Of a stretch of DNA of 64,000 nt, positions 54,300-63,347 are shown in pieces. The stretch spans positions 116,718,429 through 116,782,428 of the forward strand of contig OZ038382.1 of NCBI GenBank assembly GCA_964036045.1, given 5' to 3'. The notes beneath the pieces are model-generated. The model did no database searches. It was not told the DNA's origin and was given only the letters and a program-made list of their open reading frames with translations. The translations under genes were made by a program, and so were the position numbers. The stretch is from Eutreptiella sp. 'Long Island Sound 2002' (lineage: Eukaryota; Euglenozoa; Euglenophyceae; Eutreptiales; Eutreptiaceae). Position 1 is the stretch's first letter. Each line of letters begins with the position of its first letter.

Positions 54300-54866
54300 G
54301 CTGCAGAGCGGGGGGCAAAATCAGAAGTGGCCCACAAGTGGGCAAAGTGGCTACCTCACCCCTGCCGTATCGGGGAGCGCCACCGCTGCAGAGCGGGGGG
54401 CAAAATCAGAAGTGACCCACAAGTGGGCAAATTGGCTACCTCACCCCTGCTGTATCGGGGAGCCCCACCGCTGCAGAGCGGGGGGCAAAATCAGAAGTGG
54501 CCCACTTGTGGGCAAGGTGGCTACTTAACCCCTGCCGCCTAGGGGATCCCCTCCGCTTCAGAGCGGGGGGAAGAATCAGAAGTGGCCCATTTGTGGGCAA
54601 GGTGGCTACTTAACCCCTGCCGCCTCGGGGATCCCCACCGCTTCAGAGCGGGGGGCAGAATCAGAAGTGGCCCACTTGTGGTCAAGGTGGCTACTTAACC
54701 CCTGCCGCCTCGGGGATCCCCACCGCTTCAGAGCGGGGGGCAGAATCAGAAGTGGCCCACGTGTGGGCAAGGTGGCTACTTAACCCCTGCCGCCTCGGGG
54801 ATCCCCACCGCTTCAGAGCGGGGGGCAGAATCAGAAGTGGCCCACAAGTGGGCAAGGTGGCTACCC
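54300..54866 (+). repeat. R1/R1b satellite, seven 85-bp units
   Basis: Anchors 'ggctac' at 54349, 54434, 54519, 54604, 54689, 54774 and 54858. The first two units are R1b-like (ctacctcacc, ctgcagagcgg) and the rest R1-like (ctacttaacc, cttcagagcgg). Hairpin loops vary as CCCACAAGTGGG, CCCACTTGTGGG and CCCACGTGTGGG. Confidence 0.92.
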
Positions 54867-55110
54867 AGTAACCTAGTAAAAAAAAAACTTTTGTTTTCAC
54901 TAGGTTCTGAAACCTAGTACAAACAAAAACTTTTTTTTTACTAGGTTCCGAAACCTAGTAAAAACAAAAAAAAATTTTTACTAGGTTTTGAAACCTAGTA
55001 AAAAAGGAACTTTTTTTTTTACTAGGTTCCCAATACCTAGTAAAAAATCCTGTTACCTAGTAAACTGTTACCTAGTAAAAAAAATTTTTTTTTACTAGGT
55101 TTCACTACAG
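54867..55110. repeat. R4 array, right
   Basis: 'cctagtaaaaaaaa' and 'tttttttactaggtt' alternate about ten times. Adjacent motifs form A/T-loop hairpins. Together with 54045-54299 it brackets the R1 array. Confidence 0.85.
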
Positions 55111-55149
55111 ACCCAGTTCAACGCCCACCCCGTGCTTAGACCAGGTCGT

Positions 55150-55400
55150 GCATGCACGCATCACACGTGACAGCAAATGTGTGGGGGAGCTCTCAGATGA
55201 GGATGGCGAGGGGCTGCGAATGGGGAAGACCACTTTATCAAAAGCGGCATTGTGCTCAAATCTCCTTCCCATTCCGCATGTACTTCAAATGAATGTAGAT
55301 GTCCCCATGACGGGGGGGACCAAAAATATTGGCAGCCACATGTTCCCCAGTGCTCCGAATGTACGTGACACCCATGCCGGGAATAAAACTGTTAGCCATG
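55150..55400 (-). pseudogene. mobile-element-type beta domain, frameshifted
   Basis: The minus strand reads PGMGVTYIRSTGEHVAANIF, GPPRHGDIYIHLKYMRNGK, a stop/frameshift near 55262, then EHNAAFDKVVFPI in the next frame. A segment of this shape (RSTG..VxAxxxGPxxxGD.Y.HxKYxRNGK, then HNAxxxxVxFP) is one that I associate with proteins of uncharacterised mobile elements in protists and invertebrates. That association is from memory and unverified. The opposite strand is also open (55148-55405) but less convincing. Confidence 0.35.
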
Positions 55401-55408
55401 GTTGAAAA

Positions 55409-55795
55409 TCACATCAAAACAAACAACATGGGGTTCAGAGCATATACAGCCAAGCGCCACATATAATATGCTGACCCTGAGTCAGGACAGCCCTCCTCCC
55501 TGCCAAGCCCCACCAGTTGCTGCACTATTTCTAGCCAAATCCTAAGGCCTGGTACAACTCTACACCACCTCGTCCCACTTTGAATGCAGCCATGGCCCCA
55601 TCCCGAAAAAGAAGGAAGAGCTGCCATAGCTTGCTTTTGGGATATGGCTTCCTCATACTGTTCATTTAGCAATGCTGGCATGCATTCAGGTGACATGATG
55701 CAGCTGCACATCCACTCCACTGGACCGAAACAGGAACGTCCAGTGCCAGGTGAACAGTCGAGAATGTTCCTCAGCAGACCAGTGTTATCAAACAC
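55409..55795 (-). CDS. hypothetical coding-like fragment
   Basis: About 128 open minus-strand codons. Contains NILDCSPGTGRSCFGPVEWM, CMPALLNEQYEEAISQKQAM and PGLRIWLEIVQQLVGLGREE. It directly precedes the 55150-55400 domain on the same strand and is probably part of the same decayed gene. Family not recognised. Confidence 0.4.
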   Translation of the reverse strand: MFDNTGLLRNILDCSPGTGRSCFGPVEWMCSCIMSPECMPALLNEQYEEAISQKQAMAALPSFSGWGHGCIQSGTRWCRVVPGLRIWLEIVQQLVGLGREEGCPDSGSAYYMWRLAVYALNPMLFVLM

Positions 55796-56035
55796 AGTGA
55801 CTCAGTGCCATAGAGACTTGCCCCTCGCCAAATGTTGCACAGGCACAACTCGTCGTGGCCCCAGATCTGCACTGTGTGCGCTAAGCTCCCACTCCTGCTC
55901 GTGGCAATATGAATGAAGGTACAGCAGTGACGCCTGAATTTGGTGCAAATGACGTGCATGTGGGTCTGCGTACCTTCCGTACACGCCTGGGCAACGTCTG
56001 CAATATACACAACACAAACCTGAGCAGTCCTGCAA
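55796..56035 (-). other. no decided frame
   Basis: Lies between coding-like fragments. Frames on the minus strand overlap without clear coding character. Confidence 0.25.
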
Positions 56036-56359
56036 CTACTGGCCACTAGCACCAAAAAGCCACAGGATAAGGAGTGCATAAAAGGTCACAAGAGAGGGCG
56101 GGCGGCCGTTTGTGCCTGAGGAAGGGCCTGCTGCAATGAAGACACACGACGAGATGATACAGATTTGGCAAGGCACAAAGCATACAGCGGCAGCAGTTGG
56201 CACAAGGGTTGGAGGGACAACAGCATGATGCAGATTTTGAATTTGCAGCCAGGAGCCCACAGCACTGAAATTGGTGTCACCTGGACGCACAAAGACCGCA
56301 GTGTGGCTGGACACTAAGACCTTGGCCATGCTATCTCCAAGTGCTTCCAGAGTCACCAA
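56036..56359 (-). CDS. hypothetical coding-like fragment
   Basis: 108 open minus-strand codons containing LEALGDSMAKVLVSSHTAVF and GDTNFSAVGSWLQIQNLHH, then a hydrophobic end. Same strand as its neighbours, possibly upstream exons of the gene ending near 55150. Family unknown. Confidence 0.3.
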   Translation of the reverse strand: MVTLEALGDSMAKVLVSSHTAVFVRPGDTNFSAVGSWLQIQNLHHAVVPPTLVPTAAAVCFVPCQICIISSCVFIAAGPSSGTNGRPPSLVTFYALLILWLFGASGQ

Positions 56360-56818
56360 ACTACTGGCTGTTGATAACGTTCTGAGTGCAGACGGGATTT
56401 ATGCAGTACTCATCAGGTCTTTTCTTGGGTAGGCAAAAAAAAAAGCAGAATAGAAAGGAATGTGTTCTGCCATAGAACTAGGTGTGCCAAACCAATACCC
56501 CTTTAAGCCCTTCTTCAAGCAACTCGGCCAGAATGGCAGAACAGACAAATGGAATTACAGAGCCACAGGGCACACCAAAGTTGTCACTTCACCACCGCCA
56601 AACGCCCGGAGCTGACCACCAGCAGCTGTCAACTGCCTTCCGTCGTTGATCACCCAGATCCCTAAACTTCTATGAACAAAATGTGCCACACAGGAACCAC
56701 TGAGATACACCATGTGTTTACATGGCTTTGGGATAGCCCGGACGACCAGTAATCGCGGAGAGATTGCTAAGAGCACTGCCTGGGTACACATTTGCCATGT
56801 GCCAATGGCCTTGGTCAT
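56360..56818 (-). CDS. hypothetical coding-like fragments
   Basis: The minus frame 56818-56555 contains LLAISPRLLVVRAIPKPCKH and SLGIWVINDGRQLTAAGGQL. After its TAA, coding character resumes in the same phase (LPFWPSCLKKGLKGYWFGTP, then KKRPDEYCINPVCTQNVI) to about 56366, crossing an A10 run (plus strand, 56436-56445). A stop-broken gene fits. Family unknown. Confidence 0.3.
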
Positions 56819-57649
56819 TGTGATTTCATGGGAAGCCGGCGGCAGAGCCCCGCATCTCAGTGGGACCCCCCCCGTTCCAAAGCGACTGGGAAAACAGTCG
56901 TGTGCTACGCCCTACCCAACACAATGGTCAAGGAGCGGCGCTCATGCCCTGCACAATCACCACAACAAACGGTGCAGAGGCCAGCGTGCACATCTCCTCG
57001 TGGCACCATCATCAGTAACATGCACTTCTGCCACCTACAGCCTGGCGCTGTCTCTGTATGGCAACAGAGAGAAGAAAAGGGTTGTTGCTGTAACACCAGC
57101 CCCGCCTGCGAGTTGTCCTGGATTCACTTGGGGCAATATTCATCGTGGGCGTCGAGCAAACTTGATCTGGCATGGTTCCAGCCGGAGGCAACACTCGAGG
57201 CTGGGCCCTTGCGGTGTGTCAAAGGACGACTCGAGAGGGCGGAATCGGCTGGGCACACACGGCCTCTGCATACGATGCGGCCACTTTTTCAAGCAATAGG
57301 GCCATGTGCATTTGAGGACTTCAGGGCTGCTCAAACCAGTTTCAACACTCAACGTTTGCAGAACCCACAGCACATTAAGCTGGCGGCATACCAGCCCCCT
57401 TTCTCCCGTTCTGCCGATACCCTGGGACCAAACTGATGGGAACCTGCAAGACGCTACACAAAGGCCAATGCATTGGCCAGGCTGTACCGTTCTGTTCAAG
57501 CGGGTGGCCTGCCATCAGGTGCACATGCCAAAATGTGGCACGATGGCAGGGTTGCGTCTGAAGCAGGGTTGCCCCCCCTTGCGTGTCACGCATTCTCAGC
57601 CTTGGTCCGAGTGGCTAGTGTATACGTACCTCCTTGACCCCCTCTGTGC
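56819..57649. other. overlapping open frames, strand undecided
   Basis: Plus frames 56792-57436 (214 codons) and 57306-57773 and minus frame 57499-57140 are all open. None has recognisable domains, and I cannot choose between them. Confidence 0.2.
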
Positions 57650-57960
57650 TCATGGCAGCATCTTTTTCCTGTTGTTCCAAAGCCCGCCAAAAAGCTCTCG
57701 ACTCCACCCTGCCATGTTCGAGCCCCACAAATCTGCTGACCAGCCACTGCTGTCGGTTAACTGCCACCATTGACCATCAACCACTGGGGCTTCCAAACGC
57801 CGTGCATTCATTCCCCCTTGGCTATTGGCTGTGCCTAGTGACGACATCATTCCTGAAGGACAGGCCTCATGGACGGAAATTGGCGACAGCGTCAGTTGGC
57901 CACAGAAGGGGTAAACATTCAGCTTATTCAGTTCTGCGGCATCGTAGGTACATCTTTGGC
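57650..57960 (-). CDS. hypothetical exon-like fragment
   Basis: A minus-strand frame with coding character from about 57955 (DAAELNKLNVYPFCGQLTL) through VDGQWWQLTDSSGWSADLWG to a stop at 57650. Upstream bases (57944-58141) belong to a duplicated non-coding segment, so the start lies elsewhere or the gene is truncated there. Confidence 0.35.
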
Positions 57961-58141
57961 ACATCTTCAGGACTGCGGGTCTGTTGTGTCCTTGATAAAG
58001 GGAGAGGGGGAGTTTTGTGCGGGGATTATTTCGCCGGGGAAATTTTTTTTGGGGGGGGTTTCGCCACCCTTTGAATCCCCAAAGCTCCCAACTGCTTCGC
58101 GCACACTTCAACGTGCAAGCCCATGCTCTGTTCAGAGGCAG
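57944..58141. repeat. 198-bp direct repeat A, copy 1
   Basis: Nearly identical to 58426-58623, from 'gtaggtacatctttggc' to 'gttcagaggcag'. It abuts segment B copy 1. Confidence 0.93.
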
Positions 58142-58428
58142 GCCCAGCATTCCCCCTCCAGCACCCAAGTAGGATGAAAAACACATATAAAGGGTCTAAA
58201 ATATGGTTTGCGCAAAATATTTGATCATTACGAATGGTCAGAACCTCAAAAAAATCGGTTTTGAAAATTTCCATTTTTGAGCTGCTAAGAGTGGGAAATT
58301 GCATAAGCAAGTTGTGCCCCAGCCCCTTGACCCCGTTTAAACACCCAAACAGGGTGAAAAGCACATGAATAGGGTCAAAAAAAATGCTTTACATAGGATA
58401 TTTGACCATTGTGGATGGTTAGAATGTA
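58142..58428. repeat. 287-bp direct repeat B, copy 1
   Basis: Nearly identical to 58888-59174, from 'gcccagcattccccctcc' to 'ggttagaatgta'. It consists of two units of the ~190-bp family that fills 58142-62440. Confidence 0.93.
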
Positions 58429-58623
58429 GGTACATCTTTGGCACATCTTCAGGACTGCGGGTCTGTTGTGTCCTTGATAAAGGGAGAGGGGGAGTTTTGT
58501 GCGGGGATTATTTCGCCGGGGAAATTTTTTTTGGGGGGGGTTTCGCCACCCTTTGAATCCCCAAAGCTCCCAACTGCTTCGCGCACACTTCAACGTGCAA
58601 GCCCATGCTCCGTTCAGAGGCAG
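58426..58623. repeat. 198-bp direct repeat A, copy 2
   Basis: Joined to the end of B copy 1 with a 3-bp overlap (GTA). Followed by 264 bp of unique sequence before B copy 2. Confidence 0.93.
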
Positions 58624-58887
58624 ACAGATTGGCAAATCAAAGGCCACCGAAAGCAATGTTAGTTAACAACATCTGAAAGAATCCGCTGTTCCAAATACTT
58701 GCCCAAAACTATGGACCCACAGCACAGAGCAGGGGACAATTTCGCCACCTTCCTTGGAGACACTTTTTTTCCCATTTTCCCACGAAATTATCCCTGCCCG
58801 AAATTCTATTGCCTATCAGCACGACACCTCAAAGAGGGAGGGAGCACAGTCAATCAATCAGTTAGCTAGTCATGAAGTCATTTAGAA

Positions 58888-59174
58888 GCCCAGCATTCCC
58901 CCTCCAGCACCCAAGTAGGATGAAAAACACATATAAAGGGTCTAAAATATGGTTTGCGCAAAATATTTGATCATTACGAATGGTCAGAACCTCAAAAAAA
59001 TCGGTTTTGAAAATTTCCATTTTTGAGCTGCTAAGAGTGGGAAATTGCATAAGCAAGTTGTGCCCCAGCCCCTTGACCCCGTTTAAACACCCAAACAGGG
59101 TGAAAAGCACATGAATAGGGTCTAAAAAAATGCTTTACATAGGATATTTGACCATTGTGGATGGTTAGAATGTA
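58888..59174. repeat. 287-bp direct repeat B, copy 2
   Basis: Here B continues smoothly into further ~190-bp units, so this copy is probably the original and copy 1 the duplicate. Confidence 0.9.
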
Positions 59175-60489
59175 AAAAAAAAATCAGTTTCGGAAATTTA
59201 CATTATTGAGCTGCAGAGGCTGGAAAACCATTTAAGCAGGTTGTACCCAACCAACTTGCCCCCCCCCCCCCCAAAAAACAACAACCCAACAGGCTGAAAA
59301 CCACATAAAAAGGGTCTATAACATGCTTTACATCGGATATTTGATGATTTTGGGTGCTCAGAAGATGAAAAAATCAAGTTCGGAAATTCTATTGCCTTCG
59401 GCAAGTCCACCTCGCAGAGAATCTACCCCGAGAAACAACAGCCCCAAAAAGGGTAAAAACAACATAAATACGGCCGAAAACATGCTTTACATTCCTTGGA
59501 TGGTCATTTTGTGTGATTACCATATCAAAAAAAAAAGTTTCTGAAACTTCCATTTTTGAGCTGCAGAGGCTGGAGAACTGCATAAGCAGGTTGTGCCCCA
59601 ACCAACTTGGGACCCCTCCCCCACCCCCAAAAAAACACCCAAGTAGGGTGACCACATAGAAAGGGTCTAAAACATGCTTTACATAGGGTATTTGATGATT
59701 TTGGGTGGTCACAATGTAAAAAAATTCGGAAATTCTATTGCCTTTGGCAAGTCCACCTCGCAGAGAATCTACCACAAGGCACACACACACACACACACAC
59801 AACCCAAAAGGGTAAAACCCAAATAAACACGGCCTAAAACATGCTTTGCATACCTTGGATGGTCATTTTGTGTGATCAAAAGAAAAGTTTCGGGAATGTC
59901 AATTTTTGAGCTGCCCAGGGTGAAAAATTGCATAAGCCAGTTGTGTACCAATCCTTGGGAGACCCCCCCCCCCCCCCCTGCACCTCATACCCAAATAGGG
60001 TGAAAGACACATAAATGCGGCCGAAAACATGCTTTATATACCTTGGATGGTCATTTTGTGTGGTCACAATGTCAAAAAAATAAGTTTCGGAAACTTCCAT
60101 TCTTGAGCTTCCCAGGGTGAAAAGCTGCATAAGCAGGTTGTGTACCAATACCCCCCCCCCCCCCCCCGCCGTGCACCCAATCCCCAATTAAAGTGAAAAA
60201 CACACAAATAAGGCCTAAACCATGGTTTCCATACCTTGGATGGTCATTTTGTGTGGTCACAATACTAAAAAAATAAGTTTCGGAAACCACCAATTTTGAG
60301 CTTCCCAAGGTGAAGAACTGCATGAGCAAGTGGTGTACCAATCCCTTGGGAGACACCCCCACCCGCACCCAATACCCAAATAAGGTGAAAAAAGCATAAA
60401 TACAGCCTAAAACATGCTGTACATACCTTTGGATGGTCATTTTGTGTGGTCATGATATCAAGGCACTAAGTTTCGGAAACGTCAATTGT

Positions 60490-60860
60490 TGAGCTGCAAA
60501 AAGCGTCCTTGCGCATCCCAATAGGCATATAATATACAGTTACAGCATCCCTGCTTGCGCCCCTCACAGTGGGTACCACGGGGTCACCAAGGGCGCAAAC
60601 ACCGCCAACATAGCAAAAATGGCTCAAAAAAAGCATAAATTGCATCAACGCTCGTCCCACTCCGCCCCATACAATCCCCATGGAGTCGGGCCCCGGAAAC
60701 ACTTTTTCGGCTCAAAATTGAAAAAAAACCAAAAGATTCATGATTTCAGACACAAAAAAGGAGGATACGCAAATAGGCCAAACCAGGCCCAAAATAGGGG
60801 GGTATGTGGTGTTTTCCCATACATACGGGCCTGCCTAGCTTTGATCTAACAACCTCTGTG
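60490..60860. other. non-R11 insert in the R11 array
   Basis: About 370 bp of unrelated sequence interrupts R11. A plus frame 60619-60849 is basic (MAQKKHKLHQRSSHS) without a recognised family. No terminal repeats or target duplication were seen. Confidence 0.4.
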
Positions 60861-60909
60861 AGGTGATTCTATTGCCCGTGGCAAGTCCACCTCGCAGAGC
60901 ATCTACCCA

Positions 60910-60945
60910 AAGCAACACACACACACACACACACGCACACACACC
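60910..60945. repeat. AC microsatellite within R11
   Basis: 'caacacacacacacacacacacgcacacacacc'-type run. Similar runs lie near 59778-59800. Confidence 0.85.
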
Positions 60946-62395
60946 CCAAAACGGTAAAAACAACATAATCAGTGCCTAAAACATGGTTTATACATCTTGG
61001 ATGGCCATTTTGTAGGGTCACAATATCAAACATGAGTTTCCAAAACGTCCATTTTTGAGCTACCTAGGGTGAAACACTGCATAAGCAAGTTGCGTACCAA
61101 TCCCTTGGGAGGACACCCCCCCCTACTCGCACCGAATCTCCAAATAAGGTGACAAACACATAAATACTGCCTAGAACATGCTTATCATACATATCTTAGA
61201 TGGTCATTTTGGGTGATCATAATATCAAAAAAACAAGTTTCGGAAACTTCCATTTTTTAGCTTCCCAGGTAAAGGTAAAAAATCTTCATCAGCAGGTTGT
61301 GTACCAATCCCTAGAGAGACACACCCCACCCCCCCAACCCCGCACCCAATACCCAAATAAGGTGAAAAACACGTAGATACGGTCTAAAAAATGCTTTACA
61401 TACCTTGGATGGTCATTTTGTGTGGTTACAATATTAAAAAAAATAAGTTTCAAAAACTTCAATTCTATTGCCTTCGGCAAGCCCACCTCACAGAAAATCT
61501 ACCCCGAGCAACACACAAAAAGTGCAGAAATACAGCCTAAAACCGGCTTTACATACCTTGGATGATCACTTTAGGTGAAGACAATATCAAAAAAAAAAAA
61601 AAGATTCAGAAAATTCCATTTTGGAGGTTCACAGAGTGAAAAAGTGTATCAGCACGTTGTGTGCCAATCCCTTGGGAGGACCCCCCCCCCGTGTGCACCT
61701 TATACACACAAATACTACGTAAAACATGCTTTACATATCTTGGACGGTCATTGTAGGTGACCATAATATCCAAAAAAATTTCGCAAACTTCAACCTTTGA
61801 GCTTTGAAGGGTGAAGACTTGCATAAGCAGGTTGTGTAACAATCCCTTGGGAGACCCCCCACCCTACCCGCACCCAATACCCAAATAAGGTGAAAAACAG
61901 ATAAAAACTGCCTAAAACATGCTTTACATATCTTGGATGGTCATTGTAGGTGACCATAATATCCAAAAAAAAGTTTCGGAATCTTCCAATTTTTGAGCTG
62001 CCTGGGGTGAAAAACCGCATAAGCAAGTTGTGTACCAATCCCTAGGGAAAAACCCCCCGTGCCCCCCCCGCGCACCCAGTACCGAAATGAAAGTGAAAAC
62101 CACACAATATTGCCTAAAACATGCTTTACATACCTTGGATGGTCATTGTGTGTGGTCACAACATCAAAAAAAAAGGTTCGGAAACATCAGTTTTGAGCTA
62201 CTTAGGTTGAAAACCTGCATAAGCAAATTGTGTACCAATCTCTTGGGAGACCCCCCCCCCGTGCACCCAATCCCCAAATAAGGTGAAAAACACATAAAAA
62301 TTGCCCGAAAACAGCTTTACATATCTTGGATGGTCATTTTATCCATGACATCCAAAAAACAAGTTTCGGAATCTTCCACTTTTGAGCTTCTTAGG

Positions 62396-62482
62396 GTTTA
62401 AAACTCCAGAAGCAAGTTCGGGTACGCGACCCCCCCCCCCTTTTAAAACTCCAGAAGCAAGTTCGGGTACGCGACCCCCCCC
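62396..62482 (+). repeat. 45-bp tandem duplication at R11 edge
   Basis: 'aaaactccagaagcaagttcgggtacgcgac' plus a C10 run occurs at 62399 and 62444. Confidence 0.85.
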
Positions 62483-62599
62483 CCTCCCTCCCCTTCGGGC
62501 CCACTTAGTGACCACGGGCCAATAGCTACCGGCCATACATATGGTGGCGCCAAAGGTGTCCGGAAAAATTTTTCATTCACCTTCCCCATGCGGCACCCG

Positions 62600-62865
62600 T
62601 CCCTGCCGATGCGCTGGAGTGTGGATGGGAGGCAGCGAGAAGGCAGGGGTGAGGTAGGCACTTCTGATTTTGTCTGCTTTGCCGGGGCCCCCAAGAATGC
62701 AGGGGTTAAGTACCATTTTCGCTCACTTCTGGGCCCCCGAGAAGGTAGGGGTGAGGCAGCCAATTCTGATTATGTCCCCTTCGTGGGGACCCCCGAGAAT
62801 GCAGGGGATACGTAGCATTTCCGCCCACTTATGGCCCCTAGAGAAGGCAGGGGTGAGGCAACATG
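62600..62865 (-). repeat. R1-related units, inverted
   Basis: Read on the minus strand these give 'cctcacccctgcc', 'tctcgggggcccagaagtgagcg' and 'aaaatcagaagtg', the R1/R1b vocabulary, at about 100-bp spacing (anchors 62645, 62747, 62847). Confidence 0.75.
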
Positions 62866-63281
62866 CGGACTCACGTGGGGAGGCACATCTTGAGGGACGA
62901 ATATGTTGTAGATGCTTGCGGCTTGTGTGGAGGTAATGAGTGCACCACAGAATTGCTCCGCAATGGCCAGGGTAAGCTTGTTTCCGTCATATTGACAAGC
63001 TGTCCCCTAGATCCCACTAACGTCTGGTGGGGGGCGATGCCCAAGGCTTCTGCACGCAGTGCACAAACGCCTACACCTTGTGTAAGGCCATTGTGTGGTT
63101 GTATGGCATGAAGATGCACTTTGATGCAAAGCATCCCGATGTCACTCCCCCCGCCAGCCTTTGCCTTCAGAGCGGGACGTTGTCCTCGCTTGGAATGTGC
63201 ATGGTGGACGCAAAAAGAAAAAAACGGGAGATGATGCGCAACACAACGAGGAGGTGGATATGGGAATGGGCCCGCCGCTAG
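62863..63281 (+). pseudogene. zinc-finger-like fragment, frameshifted
   Basis: The first frame (62863-63111) reads ILRDEYVVDACGLCGGNECT, with a C-x2-C pair. A second frame (63027-63281) reads FCTQCTNAYTLCKAIVWLYG then MKMHFDAKHPDVTPP, giving C-x2-C ... H-x4-H spacing like a BED or C2H2-type finger. The two are in different phases, so a frameshift or short intron lies between. BED-type fingers are common in transposases, but no transposase core is seen here. Confidence 0.35.
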
Positions 63282-63286
63282 CGAGA

Positions 63287-63312
63287 GGCAGAGAGAGAGA
63301 GGGGGGGGGGGG

Positions 63313-63346
<34 letters not shown>
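63287..63346 (+). repeat. GA microsatellite with G14-class run
   Basis: 'gagagagaga', a G run, then about 15 GA units to 63345. Confidence 0.95.

Positions 63347-63347
<1 letters not shown>

Larger units (their letters stand above)
58142..62440 (-). repeat. R11: ~190-bp degenerate satellite, ~19 units
   Basis: The theme on the plus strand is 'acatgctttacatac-cttggatggtcattttgtgtgg', 'aagtttcggaaacttcca(a/t)ttttgagct', 'gcataagcaggttgtgtaccaatccc', then a C run of 6-17 and 'gcacccaatacccaaataaggtgaaaaac'. Anchor spacing is 186-200 bp (for example 59857, 60045, 60237, 60430). Several units carry a substitute block 'attctattgcc(t/c)t-ggcaagtccacctcgcagag' followed by an AC-repeat (59385, 59735, 60866, 61465). 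Open minus-strand frames in it follow from the repeat. Confidence 0.9.

Noticed and set aside
58365-62038. Minus-strand frames in R11 with similar sequences (QNDHPRYVKHVLG...)
   Set aside because: They recur with each ~190-bp unit in different phases and contain frequent breaks; this is repeat echo, not a gene family.
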